This document shows, one piece after another, positions 55,301 through 64,000 of a stretch of 64,000 nucleotides of DNA. The position numbers and the translations under genes are program-made. Positions within the stretch are counted from its first letter, which is position 1, and each line of letters opens with the position of its first letter. The stretch comes from Orbilia blumenaviensis (lineage: Eukaryota; Ascomycota; Orbiliomycetes; Orbiliales; Orbiliaceae). The notes under the pieces are model-generated. The model worked only from the letters and a program-made list of their open reading frames with translations. It was not told the origin of the DNA and ran no database searches. The stretch is taken from the NCBI GenBank assembly GCA_036872755.1, contig JAVHNS010000002.1, forward strand, positions 3,534,001 through 3,598,000, read 5' to 3'.

Positions 55301-57858
55301 GGATTAGTGATAAAACGGGGCAAAGCCACAGGTTTCGGAGCTTCGGTTGGGGTTTGCATGGCGCATCTGTGGGTCCTTCGGGGCGTTTTTTCGTTGGCTT
55401 TTGTGGTAACGAAGGTCGAAGGTCGAAGCGGTGGGCGTCGTCCCTTGCTTTTTAGGGACAAGCGAGAATCCTACATTGCATAGACGTACATGTTCATACA
55501 GACTCACAGACATGAAGGTCTTTTTTATTTGAAGGATATCGATAGGGGAGAAACATGGCTTGAGAAACTGCAGTAAACATTACCTCGAGATTGAATAGGG
55601 GCTTTTGTGATAAAAGTTTTAGAGAGACCCCTAAATACGTCACCAAGTATAGCATTCACAGACATCATTATATTCATGTCTCGTTAAGATCATAGAGGAT
55701 CGAAGATTTGGAAATGAATATGCGCAAGTCTGTGCGACAGCTGCAGAAGTAGCAGATATCTGTAAGAGAGCGCTTTGGGGACGGTGTGACATTAGCGTGC
55801 CTCATTGAGGCTTGTTAACGTTCCCTTGCTTAGATACAGCACAAGTGCTACTCTCGACGTTCTCGGCTGCCCAAATGCGGCGAGCCTGGACGGCGGTTGG
55901 AGGCGTGCCCGATCTTTGGAGCCCAGAGGCATCATATGCACGCGGGATCATGGGTCTGATGGGACCGTCGAAGAGCGCATGCCAGGCATGTGGGTTGGAT
56001 CCATGGGTCCAATAGGAGATGATATAATATAATATAATATAATGTTACAAATATTAGTATACTTGTAGTACAATTATTCTCGCACCAAGGCGCTCAAGCA
56101 GGGCAGGGTAGTACAATAGCATTATTTCTCATGTGCTTGTTAACATTTTGGGTTTAACTGCATTGCATTATCTCCTACGCGCCCATGCGCCCAAACCGAA
56201 CTGCACTCTACAACATGTGTATATCGATCGATCGATTAACGGTTTGTGTATTTTGATTCCTGCAGATCTGGCCAGATAGTAAAGAAATATCAATCGATAA
56301 GAGCCGTTGTATTGTCTTTCCTAACCGCTTTTAGGGTTTGGGTGTATGTGTTCCCACTAAATTTCACGTCAAAGAGTAGTAATAGAGTCATGGGATTGCG
56401 TGTATAGCCGCTGCTTTCGCAGGCCAACATGATATACTAATAAATACTTAAATATAGTTGTTTATAAGTTTGATGATTGCATAGTAGCTCCGGACCGCGA
56501 GTCTAGGTTCCGGACATGTTGTCATCCAACAGCAAAAGGGAAAAATTCTGAAACAAAGATTGATAGCCAACATTTACGATGATACAAAAGCCAGATACAG
56601 AAGTATGTAACAGACGTGTTTCAGATTTGATGCACGGTAGAGCATGTGGTATCCGAGTGGTTTCTGATTTTTTAGAATATAAATACAAAGTGGCTCGATT
56701 GAATCGGATCCTGGCGTGACTATAAAGCCACCCACACAAATTACAACAACCTTCCAGCCTCAAAGACTAGCCACCAACTATCAGTCGGTCGATTATAGCT
56801 GGCGCACAAATATCCAGACATGATAACTCGGATGTCGTCTTGCTGCAATTGCGCAACTTTATAGCCCCGTGTTCGGAGGCTGTCATTGTATACATGCATC
56901 ATATGAGCGGCAATGCCCTGGCTTGTATATTAAAATTGTGGCACTACTATGTATATATAGCGGGATTGAAAGGTGTAATAACACTCACGGGTTTGAGGTA
57001 GGTTTTTGAAACAGCTGTCTGAATCTAGGTTTACAGGGCCTAGGCTCATTATATTGAGGCATGGTTTTCTGGGAGGAGCCCAAGTATTAATACTGGTAAA
57101 GTTGAAACTCATGAGAAGTCAGGAACTCTGGATGAGGGCCCTAGAGGCTCGCGGTTGGCGCACAGCAAGTTTTTCATAATATCGGGAATGAATTATAGAA
57201 ATACTCAAGCCCCCATTCGGTCCAGGGGGCATCTTTTGTTAAAACCTCATTTTTAATTGGAAGCTTTTGACGGGTAGTTGGAGTGCCCTAGCTTGTCTGC
57301 CTATGTCATAGGCTAGTCTCATTATATAGGACCACGTATATACCTACAGGTTGATAGGTTGATATTACCTTAGAAGCATATCTTGCACTGATGTAATACT
57401 AGTTACATATTCGATATAATTATAATTTATGGGCGCAATATAGCGAATCTATCTGCCTTATGTTAAACGCAGGGATGCCCTGTATATTTTCTTCGAGATA
57501 TATATTGATCTGCCTGTGCCGGGAATGCTCGGTTAGAATCCCGAACCAAGGTATCCGTTAAGTAATAATTATAATTCTGTTTTATAGCGAATATTTGCGA
57601 GGGAGATACATACTTGCACTTGTCAAAGTTGAAAGCTGTCTGCATTTGTTGTATTTTGGACGCCAGTGCGTTGTGGCAACCAAGCGATGCCTAAACGATG
57701 TTGATGTGGAGCGTGACATCGTCATTGCGCACGCTGTTTCCAGGCGGCGCGTCCACAGCTATAGCTTACGACACCCCCACAACCTCGTCAATCGGAATGA
57801 ATATGACCTAACCCCAATCGCAAACCTCTACCATCACCATATCCGAGCTTCCACGACA
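52356..57858. other. 5.5-kb gene-poor region between STE11 and VPS18
   Basis: Contains A21 (52612-52632), (GAC)n near 52690-52710, a TATG/GTATG repeat (53025-53085), a GC-richer island with a 124-codon minus frame (53679-54053), (TATAA)n (56021-56043) and ATCGATCGATCGAT (56225-56236). Nothing matches a family I know. The last ~260 bp before 57859 is the VPS18 5' region. Confidence 0.6.
56021..56043. repeat. (TATAA)n pentanucleotide array
   Basis: Four to five ATATA/TATAA units in non-coding sequence. Confidence 0.85.
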
Positions 57859-60800
57859 ATGGCATTCAACCCTGAGGACTTCAAGGCGAGCACTGCCTAT
57901 GGCTCGGGATTTGTCGCACAAACATCCACAACCACAGGTCTTGAAGACCTCGAAGACCCCAATCTACCAATCTTCCGAGTCGAGCATGTACAACTTCAGT
58001 TCCCGATAGCTTCCGACTTTGTTGCAGCTCAGGTCGCAAATAATGTTATCGTGCTAGCTCTTGCCTCCGGGAGATTGCTCAGAATTGATCTGTACAACCC
58101 AGCGGACATTGATGGTGAACCTTGGCCCTTCTCGTCCTCCTCTTTTAGTGGATAGAGCAGCTCAGTATTTTGAGGCTAATGCTGGAAGTATTTTGAACCA
58201 GAATAGACATCGATTTACCAAAGAAAGCAAATGAGGTTGGATCGATTCGGAAGCTGTTTCTCGACCCGACTGCAAGTCACCTCCTCATTAGCACTACACA
58301 AGGCGAAAATTTCTACCTCCACCAGTCGTCACATAAAGTTAAGCACCTTGCGAAGTTGAAGGGCATATATGTCGAATCCGTAGCATGGAATCCGGCGCTG
58401 CCGTCCGCATCTACAAGGGAGATTCTCATCGGTAGTCAGAGTGGGGCTGTTTATGAGATCTTCATTGAACCGACGGAAGAAACATTTCGAAGAGATGAGC
58501 GTTATCTGAAGCAGGTTTATCGGATGCCAGATGCGCAATCGATTTCTGGTTTGTTCGTGGAGCTTGTTCCGGGCTCGTCGGATATGCGAAGGGTGGTCTT
58601 GACGACACCAACAAAGATGTTGCATTTCATCGGAAGAGTCACACGGCATGGCTCTTCAGATGCAACTTCTATATTTTCAAAATACTTTGAGGTTGAAGCT
58701 CCAAGTATGGACGCCTGTCCCTTTAATTTAAGCCTTCAGATTTGGGAATTGCGGACTAACACACTGAGAAGCCTTCCAGGAGCAACCAGGGAGCACCTAC
58801 AGCACGCTATCGATATCACCAGAGTCGGAAGATGATATTGACCCCGAAAGGATATATGCATGGTCGCATGGTGTTGGCCTCTCCTCCGGGAGACTGTATT
58901 CCGCGCCTATCACATCAGACCTTGGGGATTTAGTGTTTAGAGAATCTAAAATTCTGCCTCTTACAGCGCTTCCCCACGGCGGCAGTGATATTACCTCAGT
59001 TGCTTTGACTCAGTATCATATTTTGGTAATGTGCAAGGGTGTACTATATGCCATTAACCGCTTCGATGAGTCTATCGTGTTCCAAGACATCATTGTAAGC
59101 TCTCTAGATAAATATGGATGCTATGTCCGCGATACTGAACACTGTAACTACTAGGGAACCGACGACTCTAAGATACTAGGCATTCGGGCAGACCAAAAGT
59201 GCAATACCTTTTGGGTCTTTACAACTGATTCAATATTCGAGATCGTATTGAAGGATGAAAATCGAGATGTCTGGAAAATTATGCTGAAGCAGAATCTATT
59301 TGATGCGGCTATGCGATTTGCGTCGGTATGATAGTTTCCCTTAAAAATAGGCCCGAACTGGACTAACAAAGACCTTCAGAATCCGAGACAAAAAGATCAG
59401 GTCTCACAAGCTTCGGGTGACTATCTCGTGTCCCAGGGGAAGTATTTTGAAGCTGCCGGTGTATACGGTAAAAGCACAAAACCATTTGAGGAAGTATGTT
59501 TGATATTCCTCGAAAACGGTGAACATGCAGCACTTAGAAAATATCTCCTCGCAAAACTCAACTCGCTCCCTAAAACGTCCATAATGCAACGTATAATGGT
59601 AGCGACATGGCTTGTAGAAGTCTTCATGTCGGCTTTGAATACGTTGGACGACAGGCTCTCTGCTAAGACGGAGACCAATGGCGAACATGTTAACAACACA
59701 GCCAGCCAGCTTGATGCCGTCCGGGATGAGTATTACGACTTTGTTTCGAAGTACAAGAACGAGCTCGATAAGAAGACAACTTACGATGTCATTAGCAGCC
59801 ATGGCCGAGAGGTCGAGTTGCTCTACTTTGCATCCGCGATTCAAGATTGGAGCTACGTTCTAAACTACTGGGTGCAGAGGGAAAACTGGAAAGAAGCCTT
59901 GACTGTCCTCAAAAAGCAAGCGGACCCAGATATCTTCTACAAATACGCCTCCGTTTTGATATCGAATGCACCAGCTGAGACCGTTGATATTCTGACGAGG
60001 CAGTCGAACCTCGAGCCTAAGAAGCTAATCCCCGCCCTGCTTACCTACAGTGAGAAGTTCGACAGTGTTCCCCATACGGAGAACCAGGCTGTGCGTTATC
60101 TCCTTCATGCTATCGATCGGCTCAACAATACCGAAACTGCGATTCACAACGCTCTCCTCAGTTTGTTGGCTGTATCAAAATCCAAGGACGAATCTCAACT
60201 ACTGTCCTTCCTACGTCAACATGAAGCAAATCCTCACTATTCCGTCGACTTTGCTCTCCGTATATGCATTAAGCATGAACGTGTTCAGAGTGCAGTACAT
60301 GTTTACACTCTAATGGAGAAGTACCAAGAAGCTGTAAACCTTGCTCTTCGTCATGGCGATACAGAGCTTGCCAGCATTATCGCCAATAGAACAGAGGATG
60401 ACCCAGTACTTACAAAGCAGCTTTGGTTGTCCATTGCTAAAACTGTCATCAAGCAAAGCAATGGCGCCATCAAACCTGCACTCGAAGTTCTCAACGAATG
60501 CAAACTTCTGAAAATCGAGGACTTGATTCCCTTCTTCCCAGATTTTGTAGTCATTGATGACTTCAAGGAGCAAATTTGCAATGCCCTGGAGGACTACAGC
60601 TACAAGATCGACCGGCTAAAGAAGGAAATGGATGATTCCGCCCGGACGGCTGAGAACATTAGGCATGACATCGAATTGTTGGATAGGCGCTACGCAATCA
60701 TCGAGCCAGGAGAGAGGTGTTATGTCTGTCAATACCCTCTCCTGTCGAGGCAATTCTTTGTCTTCCCGTGCCAACACGCTTTTCACACGGATTGCTTAGC

Positions 60801-61095
60801 CAATTGGCTAGCTAAAAAAGCGGGCACTGGATTAGGAAGAAGGATCACGGATTTGCAATCGGAAATTGCAAACGTTGGAGCTGGGGCTGGGCGAGAAAAG
60901 TTGATAGAGGAGTTTGATGGAATTATTGCTGCCGCTTGGTGAGTTGGCGATGCAACCCAATTACCTACGCTTATATTTGCAATGCTAACTTTTTTTGTTG
61001 TGGATTATAGTATTTTGTGTAGCGATGTTGCTATCAAACAAATTTCAGAGCCCTTTGTTACTGGGGCTGATGATAGAAGCGAGTGGGCTGTTTAG
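57859..61095 (+). CDS. VPS18: VPS18/PEP3, HOPS/CORVET core subunit
   Basis: Six exons: 57859-58114, 58207-58704, 58772-59094, 59155-59325, 59380-60938 and 61011-61095, giving 963 residues. Vps18 (Pep3) belongs to the class C core of the HOPS and CORVET tethering complexes that drive endosome and vacuole fusion. The N-terminal ~370 residues are beta-propeller-like (LPIFRVEHVQLQFPI ... ATQ/TTQGENFYLHQSS). Landmarks include FWVFTTDSIFEIV, DVWKIMLKQNLFDAAMRFAS and ASGDYLVSQGKYFEAAGVYG. A clathrin-heavy-chain-type helical region follows (~600-760), then the C-terminal RING-H2 (CYVCQYPLL at ~862, FPCQHAFHTDCLANWL), whose last Cys pair (CILC) is completed by the final 85-bp exon across the split codon TG|T. 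The frame is open upstream of 57859, but MAFNPEDFKAS is the better start. Confidence 0.93.
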
Positions 61096-61321
61096 GTCTG
61101 TACGTTATTCAGGTTAATTTTCTGAAGCATCGAACATAAGCGTTTTTTGTTGTATGATACCACGTTCCATTTTTATCCATTTTAGTACGGACCACACCTA
61201 TCTTTCTTAATGTCTTTCTTCCCGAGAACAACATTTCCTGCATTGCATATTTGGTCTAACTACGCTATCGGTGAGATGTACATATGTTAAAGGACTTTTG
61301 GGGGCTCCGGAAGCCGCGTGG

Positions 61322-63012
61322 TTATGTTCGGTAGTCACCGTTCTTGTTATGAGTTAGCATTATATCTATGTTAGGGATCAGTGGGGTGGGAGTTGTTGAG
61401 TAAACCTACAATAGTCACGTATCTAGACGAATCATTGTTAGACATTAACAGGTCAAGGGTCCAGAAAGGATAATTACTTACTCGTGGGAAAAGTCACAGG
61501 TGTAATATACTGCTTCCTGGCCGCAACCTGTGCCCAAACTAACTCGGATTTCGAGATCTTCCATCTCCAGGATTTCGCTCTACACATATCCAAGTTAGCA
61601 TGTTTTATATTAAGCGCCGGAGGTTCCTTACCGCCCTGGCTTCGTCAACGTTTTCAGGTTCTCCGTTAATCAGAAGCTTGAGTTCTGCGCTTCCATCTGT
61701 TGGGATGAACGAGACGTTGGTTTTTGTGGGCTCTACCGATGAAACGCCGGCGTAGCCGGTTGCGCAGAGGATTCGTCCCCAGTTTGCGTCACCTAGATTG
61801 TGAGTTACTATATTTTGCTGATACAGTAGGTGGGTGGTGGGTTCATACGCCCGTATAGTGCAGTTTTGACTAGTGGGGACCGTGCAATCGTAGATGCAAC
61901 TTGTTTCTAGATATGAAGGGTGCGGTATTAGTCTTCTATACCAATTCCCGGCATTAGCATGCAAATATACTCACAGCATCCTCGAAACTCGCTGCGTCCA
62001 CGACTTTAACGGTGACGAACTTGGTAGCACCCTCTCCATCCCTGACTACCAGCTTTGCCAATTCCTCCGCGAACCCGGTAACGATGTTCTTCAGTTCCTC
62101 AAAACCAGGACTGCCAACATCAACTTTCTTCCCATCTTTAGACGCTGCGCCATTGGCTAAAAATGCTACTGTGTCATTTGTGCTCATGTCACCATCCACA
62201 CTAATAGCGTTAAAACTCCTGTCAACAGCATATGTAAGGATTTCCTTCAGTGCTGCGGGGGTAACTGGTGCATCGGTCGCCATGAATCCCAACAATGTTG
62301 CCATGTTTGGATGAATCATTCCAGCTCCCTTTGCCATTCCAGCAATTCGATACTCTACATTATCCCCAGGAAGCTTAAAGCTCTGCGAAGAAAGCTTTGG
62401 GAACGTATCAGTTGTGCAAATGGCTTTTGCGGTATTTAGCCAGCTCTCGTGATCTTGGCCCAGAGATTTGAACCCCACCGGGATGCCGTCCAAGATCTTT
62501 TTGATAGGTAGTCGCTGACCGATCACACCAGTAGACATAATGAAAGTACTTGGCTTAGATTCGCCTAGAAGCGTATCTACTGCTTTACCCATTGCCTCAC
62601 CATCTTCCAGACCTCCCTTTCCGGTTACGGCATTTGCGCAACCGCTATTTGCGACGAGCGCACGAACACCGTCTCCATTTCGGGCGTCGAGCATCTGTCG
62701 AGATAACACGACCGGGGCGGCCTTGAATACGTTCTTAGTAAACACAGCTGCACCGGAAGCAGGCACAGATGATGTGAGCAATGCCAAGTCGAAAGACTTC
62801 CCGTCCTTTTTGACACCACAGTGAGATCCTCCCACCGAGAATCCCTGTGGGTAGGTACCCGACTTTGGAACGTACTTCCATTTGGGGTTGGATTCTGAGA
62901 GAACAGTAGCGGCATAAGTCCTACGAGATGTAATGTTGAAGTACAGAGGGGTAGAACGGTAAGTAGTAAGACGGTGGATAGAAGAGCGGGATTTAGTTAT
63001 TATCGACGACAT
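61322..63012 (-). CDS. ARG7: Bifunctional ornithine acetyltransferase/N-acetylglutamate synthase (ArgJ family)
   Basis: Six exons: 61975-63012, 61849-61906, 61632-61792, 61482-61579, 61410-61422 and 61322-61342, giving 462 residues. The enzyme moves acetyl from N-acetylornithine to glutamate and also makes acetylglutamate from acetyl-CoA, in the mitochondrial arginine pathway. Residues 1-~33 form a mitochondrial presequence (Arg/Ser/Thr-rich, ending [10 protein letters not shown]). The autocatalytic cleavage motif is MATLLGF, with the nucleophile Thr239. Other landmarks are [46 protein letters not shown] and the tail CDFSHEYVTINGDYRT, which is only restored by the 13-nt fifth exon and the 21-nt last exon; stopping at the TAA in exon 4 read-through would lose the conserved end. 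Convergent with VPS18 at 226 bp. Confidence 0.95.
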
Positions 63013-63572
63013 TGTGGTGGCGGTTGATGTGTTGGTTCTGTGGTATTTTGGTGCAATCGTGAAAGTGTCGACAATTTGAAGAATGGAGAGTTGGATGATA
63101 TGAATTCAGCGCTGCCGTAGCCTAGGATTATTCAAGGCGATACCGTGAATTGTCGGATTGGCTTCCTTAGTAAACACCTTCTGCTTTATATAGAGAGAAA
63201 GAGAGAAAGAGAGAAAGCCCTCAATTCAATTGGAGGCGACGAAGGTATGTATGAATCACAGTTTAACTCGGCGCGTTCGCCTTCAATTAATAAAGCCCAA
63301 CAGCTTGCACTTGTAATGCTTGCTAAACTCAATTGATGTCGACCGATATCGAAGCGACCAATTTGGTGGAGTCTCAAGTGATATTGATCCTTGTTCCCCG
63401 GTCCCGGCCCGGTGCCCAGGGGGTAGTAAACTAGCCGTCCAGGACAGCTTACCCCCCAGAGCTTAACCTAAACCAACGATCCGGGACAAGCGCAGGTGCA
63501 AGTTAATTGCTGTACCTGAATCAAACCCGTGAACTGCAGAACGTAAACGAGTTCAACTTTAATGACCCAGCA
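63013..63572. promoter_or_regulatory. Bidirectional 5' region of ARG7 and the probable ORC4 gene
   Basis: 560 bp separate the two start codons. It contains a GAGAAAGA microsatellite (63193-63217). I found no TGACTCA (general amino-acid control) site, which one might expect for ARG7. Confidence 0.45.
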
Positions 63573-64000
63573 ATGAAGCGCAAACGCGAGGATATACCGC
63601 CTCCACCACCTCCAGATGCTACCCCATCTCGCCGGTCGCGAGTTAAAGACGTCACGGCTGGACCAAACACTCCTTCAAAGGCCAATGGCACACCACGAAA
63701 GGCAGTCTCGTTCCTTAACGAACCCTCAGAATCAGAAATCGGCAGGTCGCCGCGTACGCCGCGACAGAAGCAGATAGATGTCAACGATGATAATAGTGGA
63801 GCTGATCCGCCAATTGTGCGGAACGCGAATCGTTCCGCGAGGAGAAAAAGTGTGAGGAATATGATACAGAGGAGCATTCGCGAAGATTTAATGGATGAGG
63901 AAGATGGATTCGACGAAGAGGACAACCTTGCCCAGAGAATTTTCGATGATGAAGATGCTGGGAGCTCAGAAAGCGAGTCTGATGATGAAAGGGACAAAAA
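63573..64000 (+). CDS. ORC4: Probable origin recognition complex subunit 4, N-terminal part (cut by window edge)
   Basis: The frame from ATG 63573 (MKRKREDIPPPPPPDATPSR) runs open to the end of the window, 142 codons. The visible part is a disordered basic region with SP/TP sites (NTPSKANGTPRK, GRSPRTPRQK), then VRNANRSARRKSVRNMIQRS and an acidic DEEDGFDEEDNLAQRIFDDE. In filamentous fungi the stretch RNADRSARRKSARxLIE followed by an acidic segment with LARxI marks the N-terminal tail of Orc4, just before its AAA+ domain; that domain would lie outside the window. The frame is also open upstream to 63522-63527 behind a CTGCAG acceptor-like site, so an additional 5' exon is possible. Identification rests on the tail alone. 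Confidence 0.55.
   Translation, partial: MKRKREDIPPPPPPDATPSRRSRVKDVTAGPNTPSKANGTPRKAVSFLNEPSESEIGRSPRTPRQKQIDVNDDNSGADPPIVRNANRSARRKSVRNMIQRSIREDLMDEEDGFDEEDNLAQRIFDDEDAGSSESESDDERDK

Noticed and set aside
57595..57858. N-terminal extension of VPS18
   Set aside because: The frame is open upstream, but the extension has no conserved sequence and MAFNPEDFKAS at 57859 is a natural start.
63521..63997. 158-codon minus frame at the right edge
   Set aside because: Antisense shadow of the probable ORC4 exon; Ser-rich composition comes from Glu/Asp/Arg codons on the other strand.

Overview
The window looks like nuclear DNA of a filamentous ascomycete (Pezizomycotina). Genes are split by short GT-AG introns, mostly 50-140 bp. 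Donors are mainly GTATGT or GTAAGT, and CTAAC-like branch sites lie before the acceptors. The conserved proteins are eukaryotic and fungal in type (SNF2, STE11, VPS18, ARG7, ORC6, RBG2, ribosomal protein uL2). Spacers are long, AT-rich and full of microsatellites and homopolymers. F-box proteins of this style and the intron density would fit an early-branching class such as Orbiliomycetes, but that placement is a guess. I rebuilt every spliced gene by hand. The exon lengths of each model sum to a whole number of codons, and the joins restore family-conserved residues wherever the family was recognised.

Layout. 1-864: start of an unlisted disordered protein running off the left edge (-). 2685-3275: roadblock-like protein (-). 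4495-6070 and 7185-8636: a head-to-head pair of related F-box genes. 8748-10097: ORC6 (-), tail-to-tail with the second F-box gene at 111 bp. 11128-14102: SLP1-type SUN-domain membrane protein (-). 14103-18033: empty spacer. 18034-19149: secreted protein (+). 19926-20558: small coiled-coil/acidic protein (+). 21205-23144: RBG2/DRG2 GTPase in nine exons (-). 24581-29667: SNF2/STH1 remodelling ATPase (-). 29668-33723: microsatellite-rich spacer. 33724-34904: secreted protein with two Kex2-type sites (-). 37752-38170: putative small membrane protein (+). 39305-40624: ribosomal protein uL2 (+). 41385-42647: ZNF511-like zinc-finger protein (-). 44742-46271: AIG1-like P-loop GTPase (-), divergent from 46623-47295, the RNase P/MRP subunit POP8 (+). 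47565-47947: 88-residue protein (-). 49049-52355: STE11 MAPKKK (-). 52356-57858: gene-poor spacer. 57859-61095: VPS18/PEP3 (+), convergent with 61322-63012, ARG7 (-). 63573-64000: 5' part of a probable ORC4 gene (+), cut by the right edge.

The genes are mostly unrelated housekeeping functions: replication origin (ORC6, probable ORC4), chromatin (SNF2), translation (uL2, RBG2), RNA processing (POP8), vacuolar traffic (VPS18), arginine synthesis (ARG7) and MAPK signalling (STE11). I see no operon-like, CRISPR, secondary-metabolite or clear transposon system. The less ordinary items are the F-box pair with a conserved intron, two 13-nt microexons, two introns that are multiples of three without stops, a secreted protein with paired Kex2 sites, a TTTCGC/GCGAAA palindrome cluster upstream of ORC6 that recurs upstream of the first gene, a 24-nt dispersed repeat, and unusually long G/C and A/T homopolymer blocks.
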